Shown here one piece after another: positions 28,401 to 39,550 of a stretch of DNA of 64,000 nucleotides. Source of the stretch: Himantopus leucocephalus (Eukaryota > Chordata > Aves > Charadriiformes > Recurvirostridae). The first letter of the stretch is position 1; each line of letters opens with the position of its first letter. The position numbers and the translations under genes are program-made. A model generated the notes under the pieces. It did no database searches and was not told the DNA's origin. It saw only the letters and a list, made by a program, of their open reading frames with translations. The DNA lies in contig RSEF01000020.1 in the NCBI GenBank assembly GCA_003993805.1, positions 11,380,982 to 11,444,981 on the forward strand, read 5' to 3'.

Positions 28401-31400
28401 TTACCAATGTGCTTGAGGCCCTGTCAAACCACATGGAGTGATGCCATAATCAAATTCATAATGTCTTATCTTTTTCAGATAAAGTAATCATTAAAGAAGT
28501 GCTGGCATGAACGGAGAAAAAATTCAGGGCTCAGACATGCTCTAATGTAGTAAGCTGTGACACAAATTGGGCTATCCCTGTTTTGCCTTTCTTCTCTACC
28601 TCTGTTTCCAGTTGGTCTGCCAAAGAAATGCTTCTGGCTTTGTTTCATACCATCTTCTGAGACAAAGGAGCTTTATAAAGGAAAAAAATTGAAAGGGTTA
28701 AAATTTCAGAGTGAAGTGTTGGTGTTTCCCCCCCTCCCTTTTCCTTTAACACAGTTATTGGCTGGCATTACAGAGAGCAAATCCACACACTTGAGATTTT
28801 CAGTTAAATCAATAAAACATTGTTTAAAAAAATGTAGTTAAGTGCATTGTCTGTCCGTTACTCCATTATGGTTCGCCCTCAGTCATGGAAGTGAGACAAA
28901 GGTTCCCACAAGGCCAATTACATTTGTAGTTAACCTAAAACAGCTATCGGGGAGCTATTTAAGGTCCCTTTTCTGCCTGGTAATTAAGCACTTGCCTATC
29001 ACTAAGCATATTCGTAATATTGCTGAAGTCAATGGAATGATACTGGGGTTAAAGGCAGTTGCTTATGTATATAATATCCATAAAGAAAACAAGAAAGGAA
29101 ATGGCTGTTCAAGGTCGACAAGAATTAAAAGATAAATCTTTTCAATCATACAATAAAATACATGGGGAGGGAACAGAAAAAATACTGATTTTTTATTTTA
29201 GAGGGGTCCAATTCAAAAGCTAGTGAGGTCATTACAGTATTTTTTGGCTTTGTGGGTTTTTTTCTTTTCAAACTTATTTCCCTGACATTTGGGCCAGACT
29301 AACTCGAACATCCCATTGATTGGCTTGTGCACTTGCTTTGAGTTGTTTCTGTTTTAAATATTTGCTCAGGTCTTGATGCCGTATCTCACTTGAATGCTCC
29401 AGTGATGTATATGAGGCCCAGGCTCTGCAACAGCCACATACATCTTTTGTGGATTTTTACGAACTGCAAGGCAATTAAAGCCTCGTTCTCCAGTATGCTG
29501 AGCAGCCTCAGCTCCCACAGTCTGCAGTGAGAACGGCTGCGGGTGCTCAGCACTTCTGCAGAGATCTGAATCTAGCTGCAAGGCTGTGTGCTTGTCAGTA
29601 TGTTAATTTTATATAATTAGGAAATATCTGTTTTCCACAAATGTATTACAGAAAAAATTAAACCATGCAACATTTACATTCCCAAGGACTTCTGCACCTG
29701 TAATAAGGAAAGTACATAAGAACCAAGTATTTTCAGCCTTCTTTTCAAACACTGTTATGTTTGATTTTGACCCGAGAAGTGTAGTCGCTCACATTTTTAT
29801 TTCCTAAAATGAATAATCCTTCGTCAAAAGTTGCAAAAAAGTTAGATAATTAAGGGGCCCAAGTGTAGATTTTTAAAAACGTTATCTTCAATCTATTTTA
29901 AGATATGTAGAGCCCACAAGTGTACTATTCTGATGAGGGAAAAACACACAAAAAATCAGTATGAAAATGTACTGCGACACTACAGAATACTAATCACTCC
30001 TACACAGAGAGAGCCTTCATTTTATCTGCTTTTGCAGAAGGTTTTTATAAAGTCAGATTTCAGAATAACTAAAACCCAGTACAACTGAAGGAGACAAAGC
30101 TTTGCACTTGAACAAAAGAATGTTTTCTCAAAAAATAACAATGACGATCTGGTTTGTGCTTTTATAGCTGTGCATATTTCAGATGATGGATAGATGGTTG
30201 CACAATGAGAATATATAGTGAGCTGATTATGCTCTCCATTAAAAAAATCCCAGGCAACTAAGCTTCAATGCAAATTCATGTGATGTGACTGCTGGCAAAT
30301 TTGGCTGAAGGGTTCAGGCTTGCTCCTGCTCTATAATGATGGCCAAACATAATTTATAATTCACCAAAGAGAATGATCCCTCCTGGATTCTGGCTCTAAA
30401 AGTTCAGGGGGCAGCTTCTCCCTTTCTGTTGACCTTGGACATACCGAGACTTGGAGGTCCGGTTCCCATCACCACAAGTGGACTAGTTTACTGCAGACTC
30501 TCCCCTTTCTTTTGCCAAGGATTTCTACCCCTTTCCTTCCACCCCGTGTCCTCTTGGATGTCTTCATTGAGTCAGCTCCTGGCCTGATCCATGAACTGAG
30601 TAGCCAGGCAAGAGAAAGGGCAAACAGCTTGTTTTCCCAGAGATGGATTCTCCACCAGCTGTAATGTCCTACAGGAAAGGGCACAACTGGAGGCCACCCA
30701 GGACAAGGGAGTCCAGACTCCGTCCTTGTGCTTACAGGGACTGTGCAGGTATTCTGTGCCACAAAGAAGAGTCACAATCGCAGAGGGACACAATCTTATT
30801 GCCTTGCTCAGGACTAGGAAGGTGTGTCCCAGAATTGCTCTGTGGGTAGGAGTTTAATTTCTCATGGCACTGATAGCTCCCACAGTGAACCAGAAATGGA
30901 CTAATGCATTCCAAAGAAAGAGTCTCTGAAACCTGGATAATCCATTTGACCTGAATTGGAGTACTTCAACAGAGAATCCTTCCAGTACTTAGGTTTTTTG
31001 GAGCACTTTTGTCATTTTGCTCTATGACTTTACAGGACACAAGTTCTGACCCCTCGGATTCCTTGGCGCTACCGAGTGCCAGAGTTATTTGAGTACTAGT
31101 CATTGCAGAATGTGCTCTATTTTCCTGCAGAGGGCAGTTGTCATTTGCCGCTGACTGGAGTTTATAAAAGAAGCAGTACAATGACAGGAAGAACGAGAGG
31201 CTTAAAAAAAAAGTAGCTCCTAAACAAAAGAAAAAAGAAAGCCAGTTTTGAGCTACTTTGATGAAGTTTTAATCATTATTCCCTGTATCACATCAATACT
31301 TTAATAATTGGGTTTTCTGTCATTGGCTCCTCTGATATTGTGGACAATAAAACCATCAAAAGGCTTTAGATGGATTTTTTAATTTCTTGTTGTTGCTGTT

Positions 31401-34289
31401 GTTTTGTTGATGATAGAGTTTGGGTGTCAGATAACTGAATCTTCATTACAGGGTGGATTGACTGTATTACAGAAGGAGCTGTGGCCAACATGGCTCCATG
31501 TGAGCCAGTTCATGTCTGCAGCAGGGTAACCACATTTGTGCTGTATTGGGTTGTGTGGAACCACTGGCCTGCTCCACTGCTAACTCATGGCATTCACCGC
31601 TCCATCCCTGATGGTATTCTTTTCTTCATTACGTCCTTATGGTACATTTTTGTAGCACAGTTCACTATGGCTTTTCTTTCCTTTTGCTTCATCCAGTACC
31701 ATCCGTCACATGAAAGAAGAGAACTTATCTTCATTTAATTCTGAAATGTTTTGTTCATACATCTTAAGTACTGGCTTCACATATTTCACGGTACCAACTG
31801 CTAAATTCATAGGATAGAGTCCTTACTTGCTTGGAAGGTCATAACACTTACAGTCTGTCAAGTAAATGAGGGTGAGGTGGAAGAGTGGAGGCAATGCCAT
31901 GTCACTAGTTCCGAGCTATTAAGTGGAGATACTTCTTCACATGCTAGCCGATTTCTTCCAGTTGTGATGTTTCAGGAACTTAAAACAGTTACAACAGAGA
32001 ACTGTGGTGGAACCGCAAGTGACCTACACATATTTGTCTAAGTGGCAAGGGTTACTTTCCTTGCGCACGTTAGTAAAAACATGGTCAACAGAGCAGTGAG
32101 AGAATGCAAGAGATTCATGCTTGGCTTTGGAAAATTCTGTCTTGGCGCAATGAGAGCATAGCTGACCTTACTGCATCATGTTTACCAGCAGAATTTAAAC
32201 AACCAGGATAAATCATTGTTAGTGATAGCAACAGGAAGTTAATCCAACAACCCTGAGAACATCGTTACTATTTTTCACACATTTTCTGTCTTTCGATGTC
32301 TAAGTGAAATCTGATTTCTGTGCTGAAGTCCTTGGGGCTACAGAAAGCAAAACTATCAAAGACACCTACATATCTCTGCCTTGAGCAACAAATAAAAAGC
32401 AGACACAACAGAAGAGAAAGCAGATGGCCTTGCAAGTGCCTTGAAGAAGATCCTCCAGGTCACATTCGCTCGGTGGTGAAGAGAATCCATTTCACAATGA
32501 ATTACACCTCGTGTAGACATTGTCTTCCTTGCGCTTGTCTTAACAGATGCTGTGTGATACCTTTTGAGTCTGACTCCTAATGTTAAAACTACTTCATTTA
32601 TACAGAAAGATGAATGCTTAGCATAAGATGTCAACAAGGCAGAAGTTCTCCATCTGATCTAGACTCCCTTTATTGTCAGTGGAGAGAAATAGGATGCATC
32701 TGACCTATTTTAGATGCCTACCATAAAATAATGTTGCATCACACAAGCTTCTTACCACTGCCATTAAAGGAAGTTGGGATGACCAGCTCAGACAGGGATT
32801 TCAACACTGTAGATGTCTCAGACTAGGTGAGACAAGTCCTGCCCACAGTTATGTGGATATTGCCTTAATGAATCACAGCCATAGGGACTTCTCCAGTATT
32901 TTTGGAGGTGGTAGAAATCTGATGGTTTTTGTTTCCTGGCAATACTTGAATGGGAAATGAATGAAATGAAATCCTGTGGTATTTTGAAAACATTTTCTCA
33001 AATTTTCACTGACATGAAATTTTTTAAGCTTTCAGTTCTTTGGATACTGTCATTTTGATGTTCTACTTTGAGCTTTGTAAAAAGTGCTTTTTAAACCAAT
33101 ATTTAAAAACTTTGAAACAAAACTGGCCTCAAACAGAAAAGGGGACTGTTTCATGTAGAAATTTGTAATGATCATCTTTTAATTCTTAAGTTTTATTTAA
33201 AATGAAACAGTCATTAAAAATTAATGTGTCGTTCCTGCTGGATTCTGCCTCTTCACAGAAAAGAGATTGGACCTGAAATATTTTCCTACTCTGAATAGCC
33301 TGTTGCTGGATAGGATGGTGCTTGGGAGAAAGGTGCAAGTAATCATTGTTGGGAATGATCCTCACTAATGTTTGTGTTATCCGTATAACAAGTTCTCTGT
33401 TACACTGCATAGACTTTAACACCTTGATTTCTTGAGTCAGAGTATGCCACAAGTTAATTAGATAATATGTTAAAATGTTAATGCAACTCCTGGGTTTTGC
33501 TTTAAGTTTTTTCTTTTTCCTGAGGCTCAGAACCACTAATGTAATTGGACTGAGACTTAAGTAGGTTTCTGACACTCCGTGTCCCCAAACTCCATTTCTG
33601 CTCAGGCCCAAAGATTTGTTACTTCTCTTTTCCTCTGCTTCAGACATCTTCTAGAGGTGGCACCCAGCCAATTATTTATAACCGATTTTCATTTAACTAG
33701 CATTCTTTGGAAAGATAAAACTTAACTCTACTGAGATTCAACGTTAATTATAATGAATATCTGTTAGCCATAATCAATCAAGTTGCAGTTTGAAAGCGCT
33801 CCCACTACTCTAGTGCCTCAGCAGAGCCCAAATCCTAAGCCACATTGCGTTGCTTCTCTTGGCCAAGGTGCACCCAAACACTTTAATCTACTGAAGAATT
33901 CTACAGCTGTCATGTCTCGTCTTCTCCTTCAGTAAATAAACAGCCAAAGGGACATAAAATTACTAGTTAAAACGTGTATTAAACATGTAGAATGCCTTCC
34001 TTCATAGGTCTGGGCAAGCAGGACAACTTTTAAATTAGAGAAAGACTACACCAGCTGGCTGATGTCCAGAATCGGTCTCTGAGGAGAACTTTGTGTGTGG
34101 TAACTAACCGTAAGTACCCACAGCCTGGTAATGTTTAGCAGAATGTTGGCAGACACACCATATAGTACTAATAAATTAGTAATGATAATTAATTAATAAT
34201 AGTTTGCATTCATGTGACAGATTCCTTGCTGCAATTTACTTCTTGTCCTGCTAAACATGGACATAAAGAACAGTTTATCTTCTAGTGAT
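25406..34289. other. Unique non-coding DNA
   Basis: Nearly 9 kb without a recognisable exon, RNA gene or interspersed repeat. There is an A run at about 27380-27393, a CA/TG-rich spot at 26863-26899, and T/G-rich GTTGTT-type tracts near 31385-31410. The 153-codon reverse frame at 33186-33647 has a lysine-rich low-complexity segment and no domain, so I treat it as chance. Inverted GGGACACA/TGTGTCCC arms near 30783-30829 are chance level. Confidence 0.65.
26863..26899. repeat. CA-rich and TG-rich tracts facing each other
   Basis: A CACACACA tract and a TGTGTGTG tract are separated by about 10 nt, so a short hairpin can form. This is a degenerate dinucleotide microsatellite. Confidence 0.6.
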
Positions 34290-35060
34290 CTACCTTTTTG
34301 TAGACTGCTTTAGCATCTTCCTCCCATCTCTTCCTCTCTACCGTACGCAAGCTACATTCTGTCAAGATTTCCTCAGGCACCTGAATTTCTGGTCCTCTTG
34401 TAGCACTCTGAATTTTCTCCCAGTGTCCACAGCCTTCTGGAAGTGCTGTACTGAATGCAGGGCTCAAGGTGAGGCCTTTCCAATGATCAGTAGACCTGAA
34501 GGATTGCCTCCCATGTCCCAGAAGTGATGCCGCTTTTCAAAAATTCATATGATGTTATTGAGTCTTGCTCAGCTTGTGATCTATGGGAATACCTAGATAC
34601 TTGTTCAGTCCCCTATTCAGTCTTCTAGCTGTGTAACTAGCTGTTCTTGCCTACCTGTAGAATCCTGCACCTCTCCTTATTGAATTACTTTGTTCGTTCC
34701 ATTTCACCAGTTTGTCAAAATTCTTTTACATTCTTATGTCTTTGTCCAATGTGCTTGCAGATTTTTTTTGTGTGTTCTCATCACCAAAATCAATAGTGAA
34801 AATATTGACTAGTACCTGATGAAGGATTGCGCCCCACTTATTATATCTTTCCAGTGAACCTCTGATCATTACTGCCTAGAGAAGATTTTATGACCAGTTT
34901 TTAATTAATTTTATAGACCTAGGCTATGTTTTCCCCATTTACTTTTGAGATACCATATGAAACAGTGACATTATTAATGTCAATAAATATGGAATCTACA
35001 CCTTTTCTCCTTATCTGGAGCAGAGCTGGTCCATCAGTAAGAGATGGACCAGGTGTAAAG
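34290..35060 (-). mobile_element. Very old CR1/L3-type LINE, antisense, about 0.75 kb
   Basis: Read on the plus strand, this is the reverse complement of an ancient CR1-type 3' half. Landmarks in order are: CTCTTGTAGCACTCTGAATT; CTCAAGGTGAGGCCTTTCCA (the usual 'ccagRtgaggcctcacca' segment); TCAGCTTGTGATCTATGGG ('caatttgtgatccacta'); GTAGAATCCTGCACCTCTCC; AATGTGCTTGCAGATTTT; GTGAAAATATTGACTAGTAC ('aaatattgaatagtac'); GCGCCCCACTTATTA; and CCATTTACTTTTGAGATACC. The last landmark corresponds to the conserved reverse-transcriptase segment that in intact elements reads like 'YLDFSKAFDTVPHDILISKLG'. The minus-strand translation still gives D-S-I-F-I-D-I with frame breaks downstream. The copy is dead. 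The order and spacing of landmarks make the assignment strong, although the exact subfamily cannot be named. Confidence 0.85.
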
Positions 35061-35086
35061 TATGAAAACATTTAACTGATCTCTTA
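35026..35086. repeat. Nested inverted repeats at the LINE edge
   Basis: CTGGTCCATC (35026-35035) and GATGGACCAG (35043-35052) are perfect 10-bp complementary arms around a 7-nt loop. Overlapping this, TAAGAGAT (35038-35045) is complementary to ATCTCTTA (35079-35086), so two alternative hairpins share bases. The cluster sits where similarity to the old LINE fades. Confidence 0.8.
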
Positions 35087-37125
35087 ACTTGCTGTAGCTG
35101 CAGGATCTCAACGTTAAGGGATGAAACCATACGTTGTCCCAGCTCATCTACTGATCCATCTCCAGATCTCTAGCTTGTAATTTTGTTTGGCTGATGTTAT
35201 TTCAGAAAAAAATATTTAGGCTCCTTTCCTAAGTTTTACTATAGCTTCATGAATATAAAATCATGGCTGTTCCCCAGCCAAGACCAAGTTACAGATATAT
35301 GTGTGAATTGAACCCTCTGGTTCATTCACAGAATGATCTTTAACAGAAATTTTAGCCTGTAGCATATACAAAATAAAACCCATTAGCCTAAACATTAGCT
35401 AAAGAAACTTAAGTTACATGCTTTATCTCATGCTAGTGATGGGCTAAAAGGTGCACATGGTTATCTAAAATCATTCAGATTCAAAATGATTTATTAAGAT
35501 GCAAGAACCCATTCATGAACCTGACCATAAGACTTATGAAAACCAAAAGAAAACTATTAAACATCAATATGATGTTTATAAATTTAGACAAAACTTCTCT
35601 TTTGTTTTATGAATGACAATACTAGGGGAAAACTTGGGAGTTCAAACAAAAGTGATCTTTTCAGGGAAACACTAAAGTTGTATTTGATCAATTGGAAATA
35701 TTTTATTTGACCTGAACTGAAATGTTTCACTTCATTTTTGAGCTATTTAGCTTGTCTTAAAGAAGGTTTGGTTTTTATACATTACCTGAACTTTTTCATG
35801 AAAAATGCCAATTTGAAAAAAGTGTTCAATTTGGAAAATCTCAAAATGGAACTTTTTGGCATTTCTGAAACAAACATTTTAGATAAAAAACGTCAACATG
35901 AAATGTTTTGACATTTTGAAAAATGTCTCGTTTTTGAATCTGAAACTTTACCAAATTTAAATTGAATTTACTATTTGTCTAGAAAATAAGAAGTGCTTGC
36001 GTTGGTAGTTTTCCCTGGGTAAGCAGCTAATCTTTCTGCCAGGTTAGCATTAAAACATCAGCCAAGCAACTGTACAAGCATGTATTACAAAGCAGTTCTT
36101 GCCATTACTGCAGCTCAGATTTGGACTTGTTAGTGGTATATCTATCTGTCTTCACTCTGGTACTTTACAGTGTCCAGCTTCCAACCTTGCAAGCAATTCT
36201 ATGGTCCTCAAAGAAAGTAAGAATGAGAGAAATGATTAGTGTTTAACAAGTGAGCAATTTCCCATTACATTAAAATTGTATTTTTATTTAAAAAACTGGC
36301 TAGTGGCAGATTTATGAAAGTTCATTCCAGAAAAAATGGTTTATCCATTAAACAGAAGCACGTCCGTAATTCTGAATGAGTTTTAGAGATTGTGATAGCT
36401 AAATTCATAAATTAAAACAACCCCTTCTAGACTAAACTCACAGCATTCCGAAATAAGATCGCAAGCTGCAGTGAAGTGGCGTCATGGAGTAGTTGGTGCT
36501 TGCACTGCACTTTTTGGGAGGTTATAGATGCTATATTCTAACCATATTAATTACACATAATTATACAAAAATTAAATCTTATGGTTTACTGAAAAATAAT
36601 GTTTTACTCTAGCTGAGGAGCTTCAGCTGTGAAGCAGTTAGAGTTCATATGCAAGAGCTAGTTTTTGCAACAGAAGGAATTTTGCATTCACTTGATTTCA
36701 CAATTTCTTCAGCCAAAGCCTAAGACGATGCTATTGTAATAGCAGCATGAGATGAAAGGAAACTCTGCCAGGGAACACTAAGCCCACCTCAGACCGAGAC
36801 CCAGGTGTGATGTGGATGCCAGAATGCTGAGCTCCAGACTCCCCTTTGTGGGACCCACAGCCCCGAGCGAGGAGCCTCAGAACAGCCGCCAGAAAAGGCA
36901 GCGTGCTGGGAGGAGCTGCATAACGCAGCCGCTGCGAAGGAGAAGGCCTTCAGCCGCAGCCCTCTCCAGCTCCTTGCTCAGCACTAGTGGCCCATTTCTC
37001 TTTCCATGTGGGATTAGCTGTCTGGAGCACTCTTGTAAAGTTAAGTACTCCAGTCCCCTTTTTCCCCCCTTACAATAAAACAGGACTTGTGCTATCCTTT
37101 TCAGTGCAAGGGGGGTCCAGGAATG
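35087..37125. other. Non-coding DNA, AT-rich then GC-rich
   Basis: No gene was recognised. The left part contains the AT-rich self-complementary tract at 35690-35955 (listed separately). The right part (36780-37125) is GC-rich with several CpGs. It contains AGGAGCTG (36911-36918) facing CAGCTCCT (36967-36974), with smaller dyads such as CGCAG/CTGCG between them. The 88-codon frame at 36812-37078 and the opposing 95-codon frame reflect the GC content, not a recognisable protein. Confidence 0.6.
35690..35955. repeat. AT-rich self-complementary tract
   Basis: A, T and short ATTTTGA/TCAAAAT-like words recur on both strands. Examples are AAATGCCAA (35803-35811) facing TTGGCATTT (35856-35864), AACAT/ATGTT around GAA (35895-35907), and GACATTT/AAATGTC around TGAA (35910-35927). 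Words such as GAAATGTTTTGACATTTTG resemble an old palindromic interspersed repeat known from reptile and bird genomes, but I cannot name its family. Confidence 0.5.
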
Positions 37126-37270
37126 GTTCCTTCTCTGCAGCAGCCCGGTGGTGAGGATCCTCACCTCAGGGTGGCGGAGATGTCAGGGGAGATGTCAGGG
37201 AAGTGGGTTTGAATCCCTCCAAGCAAAGGAAACTGGATCCACATCCTGACCAAGCTAATTACTAAGCAAT
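37126..37270. repeat. tRNA-like palindromic amniote repeat (old)
   Basis: The left half reads GCAGCAGCCCGGTGGTGAGG, then a 16-nt perfect palindrome (GGTGAGGATCCTCACC, 37150-37165). An A-box-like TGGCGGAGATG follows at 37172-37182, and a B-box-like GGTTTGAATCC at 37206-37216. The right half (37235-37270, ACATCCTGACCAAGCTAATT and onward) resembles the complementary arm of a common amniote repeat built from two opposed tRNA-gene-like halves. A perfect 12-nt tandem (GGAGATGTCAGG, 37176-37199) expanded between the A- and B-box-like parts. It is too decayed to be a tRNA gene. Confidence 0.45.
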
Positions 37271-38953
37271 TGGATAAAGGGGACTCCTCTGCCCTTTTAT
37301 TAACAGAAAGCACCGGTTTCCACAGCAGTATGGCAGGCCTGCACTGAGAAAAAACTACTGGATTTTAGGGGAAGCAGGTAAAGGACTACACACATTCAAC
37401 AGGGAAACTGTAGACACTTGGGAAGTTCCTGTCTTTTTGACCTTGAAGTCCCTTAGTTGGAAGGCAGTTGAAGAGGGGTTTTGCTGAGCAGAGACTGGAC
37501 AATGTGTTCTACTCCCATGTCCCTTCTCCTGCCTTTTTGTATTTGGGATGTAATACACTGGAACAAAGCGAGGGGATATGTAGAAGCACACATTGATTTG
37601 GCTAAGGGGCTGTTGGGACAGCGTTAATTCACCCCTGGGGGCAGGGGGGGATGCAGTAACACAGCTGCCTGTCATGAGTGCAGAGACCCTCCAGCTGTAT
37701 GGAATTAATGATGTCCCACAGGAACACTATGAGAGGTTGCAGTGCGGGAAAGGAGTGGGTTTTTGCTGGTGTTGATGCCTTGGTGAAAGACTCTCCAGAG
37801 AGGCACTAAGGTAAGTGGAGCAGGCTGAGCAGCCTTCCTTTCAACTCTCTCCTATGCGCTTTAGTTTAGAGAAGCCTTTTGGTGTTGTCCTGGTTTGAGG
37901 TTGGGAAGAGGAAGAGTATGCTTAATGTTGACACTTCCATTTCACAATGGAGTATAGCTGAAGATGATTTTACATCTCCTAACTCTGATTTCTTGCCCTC
38001 TTCTGAGTTAAGTATCTGTGGGCTGCCCCTTTGACTATTAGGGGATTTCTTAACCCTGCTGGTTCTAGTTTAAGTAATGCTGGGTTTTCATGTTTCTTGT
38101 TAGCTAATTTGATGAAATTGTATAATGTGAGGTTGTTAAAAGTTATTAAGCATTTAGATGAATGGAAAAAAGTACGTCCACTGCAGTAACTACTGTTCAT
38201 CAACTGGGCTGTGTTGATCCCTGCTAGCCAAGGTTCAGCCCGCTATGTTGTTATGTGTAAATTACCTACCTAAATGCAGCAAGCTAGCGTGAACCACTTC
38301 ATGCCGAGTCCTAAATTGACACCCAAAGGGAAACTTCCATCCGAACTAGAAATACAAGGAAATTGAGCAGACTAACCAGTAGCACAAAAAATTCTGCAAC
38401 CACAATGGCTATTAAATAAATCCAATTTTTCTGCAGATGCTAAGTCAGTGTTTAAAAATACAAACATCTAGATAATTAGAGGAACTTCAAATCTGTCTTT
38501 GTAGTGTTTCAGGCAGGATGACATTGTCAGCTATTCTATTTTGTATTGATTCCCACAAAGCTCAGTTATTCCCAGCCTTCCATTTCAAATGCAGCACCTT
38601 GTTTTCCTGTATCTTGAAGCAAAGAAATTAGATAAAAAAATATTGATTAGCATGGCACAGAGGGGAGTGATGTCTGTAACCTTCCTTTGTCTTGCAGCTC
38701 TGCAGCTGAGGCAGCAGTAATAGGATTCTGTGCAAGTGCGACTGTGATGAGGTCACACTGCTGAGAAGGGAATGAAAACACTGCAGTCAGCTAGATCACT
38801 TGCTTCTCTGATAGTTTTTGATATTGTTTGTCAAATTGTGATTTGAAGGTTATTTCTCTGGAGGCTAAAGTTGTCTTGCTTCTCTTCTGCACTTGGCTGG
38901 GCTTTTAAAATCATTCATTCATATTAACACCTGCTTCTCTCTCAAAGTTTCTG

Positions 38954-38991
38954 GCTCTTATTGGGAGCCAAAAAGGCTCCCAATAAGGAGC
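38954..38991. repeat. Near-perfect short-loop hairpin
   Basis: CTTATTGGGAGCC (38957-38969) and GGCTCCCAATAAG (38975-38987) are perfectly complementary 13-nt arms around an AAAAA loop. Three further pairs (GCT/AGC) form if G at 38988 is bulged, giving 16 paired bases in 38 nt. Such a stem with a short loop is not expected by chance in 64 kb. It may have arisen by template-switch replication or may encode a structured RNA. No family is recognised. Confidence 0.95.
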
Positions 38992-39419
38992 AAGAAAAGA
39001 AGTCTCTCCAGAAATTTGCTATCATGATGAGATTAGAGCAGTTATTTTTTAGAATAAGTCAGATCTGTTTGATCTTTCTACCTCTTCTTCCTCCCTCCCC
39101 TTTCATTAGGGTGTTGCAGTCCTCTTCAGTTCAGAACAAGCTCAATAAACACTTTCAAGACACATGAGCCGTGAAGGGTTTTGCTGATTTAGTACACAGT
39201 GGCATAGCATTTATTGGTATCATTACTCAAAAAAGAAATGAGGGATTCCTTCATTTCAGTTGCTTTGAGAAACAGGCATTTTGTGACCTACCTAGGGCAA
39301 CTGCAAAACTGTACAGAAAGTTCAGAAAAAATGAATAATGCTTCCTCATTCTGAATGGGCTCTACCATTTTCATTCTTAAACCGCTTCATAGCAGTGAAG
39401 TGGCTCGTTAAGGTGGCAA

Positions 39420-39550
39420 GAAGTAAACTGAGGCACAGAGGGTCAGTGATCTATCTACTGGAAGAGGGTGTCAGGTGGTGTCAAATATAGGATAAACACT
39501 CCAGATTACCTGGCCCTCAGGACTCTACTTTTGGGGCATAAGGCAGGCTG
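39420..39550 (-). mobile_element. MIR-like SINE remnant, antisense
   Basis: AAACTGAGGCACAGAGGGTC (39425-39444) is the reverse complement of the classic MIR/CORE-SINE 3' block. It is followed by a diverged tRNA-related part, with AAATATAGGATAAACACTCC then TTACCTGGCCCTCAGGACTC, matching the usual 'ggaatagaacccaggagtcctggctcccag' layout. The order is right for an antisense SINE. Divergence is high. Confidence 0.55.

Noticed and set aside
33186..33647. 153-codon reverse open frame
   Set aside because: No recognisable motif, a lysine-rich patch from T-rich DNA, and a composition that looks non-coding.
36175..36210. CTTCCAACCTTGCAAGCAAT followed by TCTATGG, resembling a CR1 3' end
   Set aside because: Too short, and no upstream CR1 sequence.
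38743..38770. TGTGATGA...CTGA resembling C and D boxes of a snoRNA
   Set aside because: The boxes are far too close, there is no terminal stem, and such short motifs occur by chance.
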